In this document: positions 25,133 through 34,424 of the stretch, one piece after another
How positions within the stretch are numbered: position 1 is the stretch's first letter
How the letters are laid out: each line of letters starts with the position of its first letter
DNA from: Dolichospermum planctonicum
GTDB taxonomy: Bacteria; Cyanobacteriota; Cyanobacteriia; Cyanobacteriales; Nostocaceae
Direction: 5' to 3'
DNA length: 64,000 bases
Assembly: GCF_005402965.1 (NCBI RefSeq)
Contig: NZ_BJCF01000016.1
Location: 21,244 to 85,243 of the forward strand
Position numbers and translations under genes: made by a program
Notes under the pieces: generated by a model
What the model saw: the letters and a program-made list of their open reading frames with translations, nothing else
The model's database searches: none
Told to the model about the DNA's origin: nothing

Positions 25133-25369
25133 ACTGGGGCTAACAGTGATTTTGCTGGCCAATGAACCACGGTTTTTGTTTCGCGCAGAGGCGCGAAGTA
25201 GGAAAGGCGCGAAGGAAGAAGGTAATCTGCGGTTTAAATAGATAAAAACTGCTGTGATATCTCTAATCTATGCTCTGCTTCCTATTTTCCTAAATTTTGG
25301 GGTTTAAGTCCCCGTTTCCCACTCTCTTGAATTTTAAATTTTTAAGTTCTTAAATTCTTAAATTCTTAA

Positions 25370-25858
25370 ATGTTGTTTTCTCGTTATCCAGTTATTGCTC
25401 CTGTTACTCTGAGCATTGCTTTATTAATTACTAGTTGTAGTGACAGTAAAACCTCCCAATGTCAGCGACTAATTAAAGCCGTTAATCAGGGTACATCACT
25501 GATTGATACGAAAAAAGGTCAGCAAGTATCAACTAGTTTAAAGTTATCTAAAGACTTGAAAAATGTCACTCAGGAACTTCAGAAATTAAACTTAAAAGAT
25601 CCTAAATTAAAAGAATTTGAAAGCGGTTTTATCAAAGTCTTTGATCATCTCAGTCAGGCCATAGGTAAAGCTGCTAAGGCTCTTGGTGATACTAAAACAG
25701 CAGAAGCATCTTCAGATGGTAAAATCACAATTCAAAAAGCTAGAAGAGAAATTGATTCCGCACTGACAACCGCAGCCAAAACCGCTGGTAAACAATCAGA
25801 TACTTTAGCTGTTGAGTTGAATAAATATTGTAGCCAAGAACAATCAATTAAGAATTAA
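25370..25858 (+). CDS. Conserved hypothetical lipoprotein
   Basis: A 162-residue protein with a lipoprotein signal (MLFSRYPVIAPVTLSIALL, lipobox LITSC with Cys at 23). The mature part is helical, lysine- and serine-rich, with a second cysteine at CQRL and a third near the end (NKYCSQ). No known family recognised. The ATG directly follows a degenerate TTAAATTC-type repeat. Confidence 0.6.
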   Translation: MLFSRYPVIAPVTLSIALLITSCSDSKTSQCQRLIKAVNQGTSLIDTKKGQQVSTSLKLSKDLKNVTQELQKLNLKDPKLKEFESGFIKVFDHLSQAIGKAAKALGDTKTAEASSDGKITIQKARREIDSALTTAAKTAGKQSDTLAVELNKYCSQEQSIKN

Positions 25859-25881
25859 AAATGATCATTAACAAATGATAA

Positions 25882-27324
25882 TTAATTTCTACAATTATCA
25901 CAATGTCCACAACGCCAATTAACAGTTGGTGTTTCAAAGCCAAAAGCATTTAATAAAAACCGCCAACGACACTGTTTAGTAGTGAGATATTCACTCAGTT
26001 TACCAGTTTGTAATTGGGTTTGTGCTGGCTTTCTTGACTGAGAAGAAATAGAATAATGAAAAGGATCAAGCCATTCCAATTGTCCGTTACTATGGAGAAG
26101 AGAAAGAGCCACCGCACTATTGGGAAATTCTTTAATTACACTATTTATTTCCCCTTGGGGTGGTAATTTCTTGACTAATTTTCGCGCTCTTTGTTGTTGT
26201 AATTGTAGTTGTTGTTCAAAAAATTTTTGTCTTTGTTTATCCCCATCATCTAAAAATCCTGTCGGTTCACTGACCAAGGTTAAAACATCAGCAGGTTTCC
26301 CGTCTCTTCCCGCTCTTCCTATTTCTTGTACATATTCGGATAATAAATATGGTGCATGAAAATGAACCACCCAACGCACATCAGATTTATTTATCCCCAT
26401 ACCAAAAGCACAAGTAGAGACCACAAACAGGATTTTTCCACTTAACCAATTGGCTTCAATATTCCGGCGCTCTGTAGGGCTTAATCCTGCATGATAACTA
26501 GCAGTATGATAACCCCTTTCTATTAACCATTGGCTGAGATATTCGCTATCTTTTCGAGTTCTTACATAAATTAAACCAACTTGATTTGGTCGTTTTTGTA
26601 TAAACTTTAATAATTGTTGTTTTCTTCCTCTAGGAGTCCACGCAATTCGGACAATAGGGTTTAAATTTTCTCGGTAGGGATTAATCTTAAAAATATCAGG
26701 TTTGTCTAATTTTAAAACTTGAGAAATAATCTTTTCAGCTAAAGGATCAGCAGTGGCGGTAAAAGCTGCTAGACTAATTTTTGTTCCTGGTGGTTTTGAT
26801 TTTAGTAAAGCTTCCCGCACAGTTCCTAACCGTCGGTAAGCTGGACGAAAACTATCACCCCATTGGACTAAACAATGGGCTTCATCTAGTATTAAACCAT
26901 TAATTTGTAGTTGAGGATTAGACAACTTTTGCCAAACTATTGGACTCAGTAAGGTTTCAGGAGATAAATATAATAATCTTAATTCCTTGTTTTCCAAAGC
27001 TTGCAAAGTTTTTTGTCGTTGTAATGCGGGTAATTCACTGTGTAAAAGTCCTGCTTTTTGCTGTTTTTGACGTAATTCCTCAACTTGGTTTTCCATGAGC
27101 GCCACCAAAGGAGAAATGACTAAAGTTAATCCTGTGTTTAGTAGTGCGGGAAGTTGAAAACAAATAGATTTTCCCCCACCTGTGGGCATAATAATTAAAG
27201 CATCTTTTTGTGATATTAAACAGTTAATAATTTCCTTTTGGGGAGGACGAAAATCGTCATATCCCCAAATTGCTTTTAATGCTGTGCGAAGATCATGATC
27301 AGATTGTGTTAAGGGAATACTCAT
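25882..27324 (-). CDS. recQ: RecQ-family ATP-dependent DNA helicase (short form)
   Basis: A 480-residue 3'-5' DNA helicase: motif I MPTGGGKSICFQLP, motif II LILDEAHCLVQWGDSFRPAY, motif III AAFTATAD, motif VI QEIGRAGRDGK, all RecQ-type. The C-terminus ends right after a zinc-binding cluster (WRCGHCDNC), so the winged-helix extension is reduced and the HRDC domain is absent. Such short RecQ forms are common in cyanobacteria. It lies only 52 bases downstream of the isoaspartyl peptidase gene, and that gap consists of heptamer repeats. Confidence 0.9.
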   Translation of the reverse strand: MSIPLTQSDHDLRTALKAIWGYDDFRPPQKEIINCLISQKDALIIMPTGGGKSICFQLPALLNTGLTLVISPLVALMENQVEELRQKQQKAGLLHSELPALQRQKTLQALENKELRLLYLSPETLLSPIVWQKLSNPQLQINGLILDEAHCLVQWGDSFRPAYRRLGTVREALLKSKPPGTKISLAAFTATADPLAEKIISQVLKLDKPDIFKINPYRENLNPIVRIAWTPRGRKQQLLKFIQKRPNQVGLIYVRTRKDSEYLSQWLIERGYHTASYHAGLSPTERRNIEANWLSGKILFVVSTCAFGMGINKSDVRWVVHFHAPYLLSEYVQEIGRAGRDGKPADVLTLVSEPTGFLDDGDKQRQKFFEQQLQLQQQRARKLVKKLPPQGEINSVIKEFPNSAVALSLLHSNGQLEWLDPFHYSISSQSRKPAQTQLQTGKLSEYLTTKQCRWRFLLNAFGFETPTVNWRCGHCDNCRN

Positions 27325-27327
27325 TTT

Positions 27328-27384
27328 TTACCCATTACCCATTACCCATTACCCATTACTAATTACCCATTACCCATTACCCAT
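27328..27384. repeat. STRR TTACCCA array spanning the iaaA stop and the recQ leader
   Basis: About eight TTACCCA heptamers (one degenerate). The array fills the whole gap between two co-directional genes and extends into the last codons of the isoaspartyl peptidase gene, whose stop codon lies within it. It ends four bases before the recQ start. Confidence 0.9.
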
Positions 27385-28330
27385 GACCAATTAATTCTTG
27401 ATCATTCCATTCTAAAGTATCACCAATGTTTTCTCCATTATGGTAAGCAGCCAGTAATACCTCACAGGTTTTACCATAGGATATCATGCCAGTGGCATCT
27501 AGAGCGATCGCTCCAAAATCCCTGTTATTTTGCCGCGCTTCTGTAAATGATTTCTGCATTGCATCCTGTAGGGACATTCCATCTGTTACCCTCACCACAA
27601 CCTTAGCGGCTAAACACTCATCAATAATATCTTCACCAATACCTGTACAACTAACACCTGCATGAAAATTTGCATAATTACCCGCTGGCATCGCTGAATC
27701 ACTAACGCGGCCAATTCTTTCAAAGCCTTTACCACCTGTAGAAGTACCAGCAGCTAATTTACCATCACCATCTAAAGCCACAACACCAATAGTTCCCCTC
27801 CCCGCATTACTACTTAATGCCATCTCTGGTTCTGCTACCACACCAGCCATAGTTCTTTGAAAATTACCTTGACGTTCTAGAGTCCATTCTTGCAACCGCA
27901 AATCGGTTAAACCATTGTAACTAGGCATTTGTAACTCCCGCGCTAACTCGGCCGCACCATAATCAGACAAAACCCGGTCATCGGAATTTTGTAAAAATAG
28001 TGCCATTTCAATGGGGTTTTTTACCCGTGACACATTAATTACACCACTAAAACGGCCAGTAGTCCCATCCATGATAGAAGCACTCATGCGAATTTGTCCA
28101 TCAGATTGCAGTACAGAACCAGTACCAGCATTAAAGCGTGGTTCATCTTCTAACATTTGACAACCCCGAACTACAGCCTCGGTTGCATTTGCACCATTTA
28201 GTAAAAGATCATAAACATCCGCAACGATTTTAGATAGAGAATTACGAACCGCTATCAATCCCCCCTTACCTTGCAGGGAACTACCAGCGCCACCATGAAT
28301 AATTAATTTAGGTTGTACTTGTAATGTCAT
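27377..28330 (-). CDS. iaaA: Isoaspartyl peptidase / plant-type L-asparaginase
   Basis: A 317-residue N-terminal-nucleophile hydrolase precursor. Self-cleavage before Thr180 (NAGRGTIGVVALD) yields the alpha and beta chains. IHGGAGSS near the start and RFNAGTGSVL in the alpha chain are family motifs. It splits isoaspartyl dipeptides; in cyanobacteria a homologue releases aspartate and arginine from the beta-Asp-Arg dipeptide of cyanophycin. The last residues (GHG) and stop codon are encoded by a TTACCCA repeat array. Confidence 0.92.
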   Translation of the reverse strand: MTLQVQPKLIIHGGAGSSLQGKGGLIAVRNSLSKIVADVYDLLLNGANATEAVVRGCQMLEDEPRFNAGTGSVLQSDGQIRMSASIMDGTTGRFSGVINVSRVKNPIEMALFLQNSDDRVLSDYGAAELARELQMPSYNGLTDLRLQEWTLERQGNFQRTMAGVVAEPEMALSSNAGRGTIGVVALDGDGKLAAGTSTGGKGFERIGRVSDSAMPAGNYANFHAGVSCTGIGEDIIDECLAAKVVVRVTDGMSLQDAMQKSFTEARQNNRDFGAIALDATGMISYGKTCEVLLAAYHNGENIGDTLEWNDQELIGHG

Positions 28331-28430
28331 GTTATCTTCTTATTTGTTCGTTATTATGTTAAATATTAATTGTCAATTAACCATTGTCAATAGGACTGAT
28401 GCAAGTGTCACAAAAAATTATAGATAAAAT

Positions 28431-28470
28431 CAAATAAAATCAAATAAAATCAAATAAAATCAAATAAAAT
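28431..28470. repeat. Ten-base tandem repeat (CAAATAAAAT x4)
   Basis: Four perfect CAAATAAAAT units preceded by one degenerate unit (TAGATAAAAT), upstream of the isoaspartyl peptidase gene. Confidence 0.9.
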
Positions 28471-28496
28471 ATTTATAAATATAATTTGTTTGTAGT

Positions 28497-28628
28497 CAGG
28501 GCTAAAGCCCTGATCAGTCTTACCATAGTGTTTGGCAGATAAGACTAAAGTCTTACAGCAGTTTCCGATATTCACAAAGTACAGATATTAATAATAAAAC
28601 TCTTGTGGTGCGGGCATCTTGCCCGCAC
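28497..28628. repeat. Three consecutive hairpin repeats
   Basis: CAGGGCT-AA-AGCCCTG (28497-28512), TAAGACT-AA-AGTCTTA (28540-28555) and GTGCGGGCA-TCT-TGCCCGCAC (28608-28628), all perfect. They lie between the iaaA promoter and the small Cys-rich gene; the last could terminate the leftward small gene (T-rich stretch follows on the minus strand). Confidence 0.7.
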
Positions 28629-28711
28629 AAAGTGTACCTCACTCAAAGCTACTTACTGTAACTACGATTTCATTTTATTATCCCAGTTGCGTCAGTCGTG
28701 GTCAATGTTCC

Positions 28712-28873
28712 CTAAGTCTCATTTTGAGCGTGAGAACGACGACGACGACAACGTTCCGAACAATATTTTACTTCATCCCAACAATCTTGCCATTTTTTCC
28801 GCCAAGTAAAAGGACGTTGACAGACTACACAGACTTTTTCCGGTAAATCGGATTTAGAACGAACACGACCCAT
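28712..28873 (-). CDS. Small Cys-rich DUF2256-type protein
   Basis: A 53-residue basic protein, MGRVRSKSDLPEKVCVVCQR at its start, then FTWRKKW and the second cysteine pair in YCSERCRRRR. The CxxC...CxxxC layout and the WRKKW core match DUF2256, a small presumed zinc-binding family. Function unknown. The gene is easily missed because of its size. Starts at the ATG at 28873. Confidence 0.8.
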   Translation of the reverse strand: MGRVRSKSDLPEKVCVVCQRPFTWRKKWQDCWDEVKYCSERCRRRRSHAQNET

Positions 28874-29170
28874 AATAATCAAGGTAATTGGTAATTGGTA
28901 ATTGGTGATAAAATCCCTGTTTTCATCCTTGAATCATAAATATCCTAATTCTGACAGTATAGTTATAGCTTTTTTGATCTTGTATAAACTGTTTACTGTT
29001 TATATGTTATATAATAAAGTCGTTTCAGTCTAAGCCCATTTGGGGAAAGCTTTTTTGTGGTCTGCACTTCAACAAGCTCAGACACAATAAACTAGGGATT
29101 TCAGCCTCGACAGTGTTTAAGTCTTAAAATCTGACAATTTTACTGTTTTTTAACTTAAAAGGCGAAAAAA
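28874..29170. other. Intergenic region upstream of the large secreted protein
   Basis: Contains three GGTAATT heptamers (28887-28908) and the presumed promoter of the RTX-type gene, including TATAAT-like TATATAATAAAG near 29008-29020. No coding sequence seen. Confidence 0.45.
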
Positions 29171-32100
29171 ATGACTCAAAATCAGAATTACATCAATAAT
29201 CTTCTGAATCCAGCCATTCCTGGCGTTTATGATACCTTATTTGAATATGCTTGTTCTCAGAATTTCTGGACAATATTAGGGACAGCTTTCGGGTCTAGTT
29301 ACAATCGCTTACAAGCAGAGTCTATTCTTGCTCAGTGGAAATCAAAAAATTTCAGTGCTTTACCAAATATTCAAGTCGTTAGTGGTACAGTGCTAGGGAA
29401 CGCAAGAGGAGGCTATGCTGCAACTCAGAATAAGATTTATCTATCTGATAGTTTTCTCAATACTGCCACTGTAAATCAAATTCAGGCTATTCTTTTAGAA
29501 GAAATTGGGCATTATTTAGACGCTCAAATCAACCTCACAGACACCAGAGGAGATGAAGGTGAATATTTTTCTGCTTTAGTGCGTGGTGTATCTGTAAGTG
29601 CTACGGAAATAAATCGTATCCAAAATGAAAATGATCATCGGACTATTACCCTAAATGGCCAAAATATTGCCATTGAAGAAGCGGGGATTACCGTCTATGA
29701 GACAGTTAAGTTAGCTAGTTTGGGAAGTGCTTCTTTGGGAGGTGCTTCTGTTAAATCTTCCGGTAGTAATTACGTTTGGGTAGCTCGCAAGGGAGCAAAT
29801 TCTGTTCTTAACCTCTACAACGGCACAACAACATTACCAATTGCCAATAGTGTTTATTCAGGTTTCGATGTTCTACCTTTAGGTAGTCTAATTTCAGATT
29901 CAGATGCAAACCCTTCAACTACTCTAAGTAATATCAGCATTTCTGGTAATACAGTTGTTTATGCCAAAAAAGATGGTAATGACTACGAAATTTATCGTTA
30001 CAGTGGTGGCACAACAACCAAACTGACCAATAACACAATTAACGACTACGCACCTCAGATTGCTGGTAATAATGTCCTCTGGTATGCTAATGATGGCACG
30101 GATGTGGAAATATTCCGCAATAATGGCACAACCACAACTCAACTTACCAATAACGACACAGACGAAAGGGATTTAAAACTATCAGGTAGTAATGCTGTCT
30201 GGGTTGGTTGGGATGGTAATGACTACGAAATTTATCTGAACAACGGAACTACTACAACTCAACTGACAAACAACACCACCGACGATTATAGTCCTGTTAT
30301 TTCTGATAATAAGGTGGCCTGGTTTAACTGGAATGGTACGGCAGAAAACTTGTTTTTCTACAATGGCACAACCACTACCCGAATTACCAATAACATTGAG
30401 GTTTATAATCCACTAGTTTCTGGGGATAAGGTTGTCTACTCTAAATATAATGGCACAAATTATTCTCTTCAGCTTTACAATGGTACTACTAACACCACAA
30501 CCCAACTAGCCAGTCAGTTGTCGTCACAAGAAGACTTTAATCAGTTGTCGTCACAAGGAAACTTTAAAATTGACGGTAATTGGGTTGTTTGGGTAGATAA
30601 AACAACAAATAGTAATAGTTATCCTAGTTACACATTGAAACTCTACAATGGAACTTCAACGGTAACACTAAGTAATTCCTACCCTTTTTATTACGATTCT
30701 CTTTATTCTGACAGCAATTTCACTGTTGCCAATAACAAGGTGGCATGGGTAGGCACTAGTAATAGTAATACTAGCAGTAATCGTGATATCTTTCTTTACG
30801 ATGGCACAACAACCACCCAAATTACCACTGGTGGTGGTTATTTTAACTATAACTCAAGTAACTTAACCATTGTTGGCAATAGTGTTCTGTCAATACGAGA
30901 CAATGACTTATACATTACCCAACCTTCCACAAAGCCTGGTCTAAGTATCAATAGTGTCACAGTAATAGAAGGGCAAACCTCCCCACAAAATGCGGTTTTA
31001 ACCGTCACCCTTTCTGCGGCCAGTACAACTACTGTAACTGTCCGATATGCCACCAGCTCCTCCTATCCAGGAGGCTACACTGCTTCTCCGGGTAATGACT
31101 ACACTACCACTACAGGTACACTGACTTTTAACGCTGGGGAAACCACAAAGACTATTAACGTCCCCATTTTGGATGATAACTTTTCAGAATTTGATGAAAC
31201 CTTTAGCGTCACACTTTCCAATCCTACGGGTGCTTTGTTTATACCGGGGCAAAATACAGGCATAGTAACTATTAGTGACACTTTACAATCTAGTGCTACT
31301 ACTACCCTACCCGCAGGTGTAGAAAACCTGACCTTGACCGGAACTGGGAATATTAACGGTACTGGCAACATTAACAGTAACACTATCCGGGGCAACAGCG
31401 GCAATAATATCCTTAATGGTGGTGCAGGAGGTTTTGATACCTTTCTTGGAGGCGCGGGTGACGATACTTACATTGTAAGTGGTAATTCTTTTCCTTCATT
31501 TATTACTGAAAATGCCAATGAAGGAACTGATACTGTCCAGTATTCTTCTGGTGCAAGCCCTTTTGTTAGTTACACATTAGGAGCTAACCTAGAAAACCTC
31601 ACTTTTACTGGTACGAATGGTATAAGTGGGTATGGCAACGAATTGAATAACGTTATTACTGGTAACAGTGGTAGTAACTTCCTGTATGGATACGGTGGTA
31701 ACGATACATTAGATGGTGGATTAGGTGCAGATACCTTGATTGGTGGTGCAGGTAATGATACTTACATCGTAGACAGTGATTCCATTCAAGAAGATGCCAA
31801 CGCAGGTACAGATACAATTCAATCTAGTATCACCTGGAGTATTGCCACTTTGACAAACATCGAAAACCTGACTTTAACGGGAACAACCGCAATTAATGGT
31901 ACTGGTAATGCAGGTAATAACGTCATTACTGGTAATACTGGTAATAACACCATAACTGGCGGTACAGGAAAAGATACTCTAACCGGAGGACTGGGAATAG
32001 ACCGTTTTGATTACCGTAATTTAGCTGATTCTGTCTTCAGTAGTTTTGATGTGATTACAGACTTCAATGCTACTGCCAATAATGATTTATTCCTTGTTTC

Positions 32101-32353
32101 CACTGCCCGCAGTGTATTTTCTGATGTGGGATCTGTGGCAACACTGAATACAACCGGAATTGCAGCTAAGTTAACCAATACTGCTTTTGTAGCTAACTCC
32201 GCTGCTCAATTTACCTTTGGTACTGGTGCTAGTATCCGTAGTTTTGTCGCTATTAATGATGGAACGGCAGGATTTAGTGCTGCTACTGATGCTATTATAG
32301 AGGTGACGGGCTTAACGGGGACTTTGGCATTAGCTAATTTTGTCACGGTTTAG
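29171..32353 (+). CDS. Large secreted protein: protease-like N-terminus, beta-propeller, Calx-beta, RTX-type repeats
   Basis: A 1060-residue protein with no signal peptide, fitting type I secretion. Residues ~1-170 carry LLEEIGHYLDAQINLTDTRG, in the place where related cyanobacterial proteins have a zinc-protease HExxH, but here the first histidine is Glu, so catalysis is doubtful. Residues ~175-590 are ~45-residue propeller repeats (NNGTTTTQLTNN, WYANDGTDVEIF). A Calx-beta domain spans ~595-705 (ISINSVTVIEGQ-like start). Calcium-binding GGxGxDT repeats (GGAGNDTYIV, GGLGADTLIGG) fill ~715-940, and the end (FDVITDFNATANNDLF, DAIIEVTGLTGTLALANFV) resembles the cyanobacterial bluetail surface domain. 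Likely cell-surface or exported. No transporter genes are nearby. Confidence 0.75.
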   Translation: MTQNQNYINNLLNPAIPGVYDTLFEYACSQNFWTILGTAFGSSYNRLQAESILAQWKSKNFSALPNIQVVSGTVLGNARGGYAATQNKIYLSDSFLNTATVNQIQAILLEEIGHYLDAQINLTDTRGDEGEYFSALVRGVSVSATEINRIQNENDHRTITLNGQNIAIEEAGITVYETVKLASLGSASLGGASVKSSGSNYVWVARKGANSVLNLYNGTTTLPIANSVYSGFDVLPLGSLISDSDANPSTTLSNISISGNTVVYAKKDGNDYEIYRYSGGTTTKLTNNTINDYAPQIAGNNVLWYANDGTDVEIFRNNGTTTTQLTNNDTDERDLKLSGSNAVWVGWDGNDYEIYLNNGTTTTQLTNNTTDDYSPVISDNKVAWFNWNGTAENLFFYNGTTTTRITNNIEVYNPLVSGDKVVYSKYNGTNYSLQLYNGTTNTTTQLASQLSSQEDFNQLSSQGNFKIDGNWVVWVDKTTNSNSYPSYTLKLYNGTSTVTLSNSYPFYYDSLYSDSNFTVANNKVAWVGTSNSNTSSNRDIFLYDGTTTTQITTGGGYFNYNSSNLTIVGNSVLSIRDNDLYITQPSTKPGLSINSVTVIEGQTSPQNAVLTVTLSAASTTTVTVRYATSSSYPGGYTASPGNDYTTTTGTLTFNAGETTKTINVPILDDNFSEFDETFSVTLSNPTGALFIPGQNTGIVTISDTLQSSATTTLPAGVENLTLTGTGNINGTGNINSNTIRGNSGNNILNGGAGGFDTFLGGAGDDTYIVSGNSFPSFITENANEGTDTVQYSSGASPFVSYTLGANLENLTFTGTNGISGYGNELNNVITGNSGSNFLYGYGGNDTLDGGLGADTLIGGAGNDTYIVDSDSIQEDANAGTDTIQSSITWSIATLTNIENLTLTGTTAINGTGNAGNNVITGNTGNNTITGGTGKDTLTGGLGIDRFDYRNLADSVFSSFDVITDFNATANNDLFLVSTARSVFSDVGSVATLNTTGIAAKLTNTAFVANSAAQFTFGTGASIRSFVAINDGTAGFSAATDAIIEVTGLTGTLALANFVTV
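30515..30568 (+). repeat. In-frame 27-base tandem duplication inside the propeller region
   Basis: Units 30515-30541 and 30542-30568 agree at 24 of 27 positions and encode QLSSQEDFN and QLSSQGNFK. Recent duplication that lengthens a loop by nine residues. Confidence 0.85.
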
Positions 32354-32388
32354 TTAATAGACATCAGGTGAACATTTAATGTTTTAAT

Positions 32389-32414
32389 GTGCGTTACGGC
32401 TTTGCCTAACGCAC
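32389..32414. repeat. GTGCGTTA hairpin repeat, copy 1 (possible terminator)
   Basis: GTGCGTTA...TAACGCAC with inner GGC/GCC, followed by CCTACAA. Same family as 63773-63799. Lies 36 bases after the stop of the secreted protein and could end its transcript, though no T-run follows. Confidence 0.6.
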
Positions 32415-32472
32415 CCTACAAGTAGTATATTATTTTCTGTAATTCCCTAATTTAACTGACTAGTAACCTAAA

Positions 32473-33612
32473 TTGGATATTTATAAAGCATTAGTTGGTC
32501 ATTTTTTATTTACTCTGGTGAAAACAGACCCAGAGTGGTTACACAAACAAACTATTAGTAGTCTCAATTGGCTGGCAAAAACCAGCTATTATCCGGCTAA
32601 TAATTGTTTAAATCATCTCCTTTACCAATCTTTATCGCTCCAACACCCACGACTAGAACAAACTATACTGGGAATGAAATTTCCTAATCCTTTGGGTTTG
32701 GCTGCTGGATTTGACAAAGACGGTGTTGGCGCTAGTTTGTGGCATAATTTTGGGTTTGGTTTTGCTGAATTGGGTACTGTTACTTATCACCCCCAACCGG
32801 GAAATCCCCCCCCTCGGTTATTTCGTTTACCTTTAGATCAAGCAGCACTTAACCGGATGGGTTTTAATAATGCCGGTGCTGTCGCTATGGCCGCAAGACT
32901 CAAGGAGGGGAAAGAAAACTTGAATTATCCAATACCTATACCTATAGGTATAAATTTAGGTAAATCCAAGATCACAGCTTTGGAATTAGCAGCCCAGGAT
33001 TACCTAGAGAGTTTTCGATTACTCAAGGATTTGGGTGATTATTTTGTAGTTAATGTTTCTTCTCCTAATACTCCGGGATTGCGATCGCTCCAGGATGCTG
33101 CTATGCTCAGTCAAATCATAGATGTATTGCAACGAGAAAATAGGGCAAATAAACCCATCTTTGTGAAAATAGCCCCCGATTTAGAATGGGAGGCCATAGC
33201 TGATATTATTAGTCTAGCTAAAACTTACCAAATCGCTGGTTTAATCGCTACCAACACCACTATTAGTCGGGAAGGACTGAAAACCCAAATCATTGAAAAA
33301 ACTGGTAAATCCCCCCAAGAGGAGGGGGGAGGAATTAGCGGAAAACCAGTGAGAGATCGTTCTACAGAGGTAATTCGTTTTATTTACGAACAAACCCAAG
33401 GACAGATGCCAATCATTGGTGTAGGTGGTATATTTAGCGCTGAGGATGCTTGGGAAAAAATCACAGCGGGAGCTTGTCTGATTCAAACTTATACAGGCTG
33501 GATTTATGAGGGTCCAATGATGGTACGTCGTATCCTCGCTGGGTTATTAACTAAACTGGAAGAAAAGGGCTTGACATCTATCAGTCAAGCGATAGGGGTG
33601 GGTAATAGCTGA
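32473..33612 (+). CDS. pyrD: Dihydroorotate dehydrogenase (quinone type)
   Basis: A 379-residue flavoprotein of pyrimidine synthesis, oxidising dihydroorotate to orotate. It is the class 2 membrane-linked, quinone-using form, as shown by the N-terminal helical region ([19 protein letters not shown]) and [14 protein letters not shown] with the catalytic serine. FMN-binding [15 protein letters not shown] lies near the C-terminus. The start is a TTG (MDIYKALVG); no in-frame ATG fits the expected N-terminus. Confidence 0.93.
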   Translation: MDIYKALVGHFLFTLVKTDPEWLHKQTISSLNWLAKTSYYPANNCLNHLLYQSLSLQHPRLEQTILGMKFPNPLGLAAGFDKDGVGASLWHNFGFGFAELGTVTYHPQPGNPPPRLFRLPLDQAALNRMGFNNAGAVAMAARLKEGKENLNYPIPIPIGINLGKSKITALELAAQDYLESFRLLKDLGDYFVVNVSSPNTPGLRSLQDAAMLSQIIDVLQRENRANKPIFVKIAPDLEWEAIADIISLAKTYQIAGLIATNTTISREGLKTQIIEKTGKSPQEEGGGISGKPVRDRSTEVIRFIYEQTQGQMPIIGVGGIFSAEDAWEKITAGACLIQTYTGWIYEGPMMVRRILAGLLTKLEEKGLTSISQAIGVGNS

Positions 33613-33613
33613 T

Positions 33614-33661
33614 TGGATTTTGGATTTTGGATTTTGGATTTTGGATTTTAGATTTTGGATT
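33614..33661 (+). repeat. STRR GGATTTT array
   Basis: About six tandem GGATTTT-type heptamers (one GATTTTA variant) just after pyrD. Confidence 0.9.
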
Positions 33662-33701
33662 GTATGGTAGTTTACTCCTCCCGACCCCTAACTCCAGAAC
33701 C

Positions 33702-34424
33702 CTATTCTTTTATGGGGAAAAAATCCTTAGATTTACGAGAATAGGACCAAGCAATACCATCAGGATCACGGCTACGACTCCACTCAGGGAAATCTGGGTC
33801 GTTGCGTCGCTTGTAAACTGTACTGGAATAGACATTGAGCCTTTTAGCTAATTCAGATTGAATCAGTGAACCAAAAACTAACTGTTTTTCTAAGGGTTTT
33901 TTGATTTCCTCCGGGGTTGGTTCGGGTAAAGATTCAAATTCAGATTTCTCTTCCTGGGGTATTGAAGTCGGTGGAGCTAAAAACGAACGGGCAACTTTAG
34001 TAACTGGTTGTCTGGGAATATCTTCCGAATATTCACTACTATCAAGAATATCGCCGAGAATACTGGCAGTGATAAAATAGTAGGATTGTCCCTCATTTTC
34101 CGATTCGAGTACACTAGCGCCAAATTCCTTGGCCTTAGCATCTAAATAACGTTTTCCCGTCTCTCCAGAAAAATTAGCCTTAATTGCCAAATCCATGGGT
34201 GTAATTTTTCCCTGGTTTTCCTGAATTAACTCGTAGAAAATTGGGTTAACTTGATTACACCACTTTTCCCATGTATATTGCTGCCAAATAGTCAAAACCA
34301 TTAACAGCAATAAGATTACGAGTAAAACTTTCCAGGTATTGACCAGTAAAACAATCACAAATGATATCGGCAAAATTAGAACGAGAAAACTTTTCCCGTA
34401 ATTTTCTATGGTTTTTTCACTCAT
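33702..34424 (-). CDS. Membrane protein with C-terminal helix-turn-helix-like region, unknown
   Basis: About 240 residues from the ATG at 34424; an earlier TTG (34439) is less likely. Two hydrophobic helices near the start (about 12-30 and 32-46), then a region ITPMDLAIKANFSGETGKRYLDAKAKEFGA that looks like a winged-helix, a proline-rich linker, and GSLIQSELAKRLNVYSSTVYKRRNDPDF, which resembles a second DNA-binding helix pair. No family recognised. The composition suggests a membrane-anchored regulator. Confidence 0.55.
   Translation of the reverse strand: MSEKTIENYGKSFLVLILPISFVIVLLVNTWKVLLVILLLLMVLTIWQQYTWEKWCNQVNPIFYELIQENQGKITPMDLAIKANFSGETGKRYLDAKAKEFGASVLESENEGQSYYFITASILGDILDSSEYSEDIPRQPVTKVARSFLAPPTSIPQEEKSEFESLPEPTPEEIKKPLEKQLVFGSLIQSELAKRLNVYSSTVYKRRNDPDFPEWSRSRDPDGIAWSYSRKSKDFFPIKE

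Noticed and set aside
28603..28846. Two plus-strand frames across the DUF2256 gene
   Set aside because: They are antisense shadows of the minus-strand Cys-rich gene and of a hairpin repeat.
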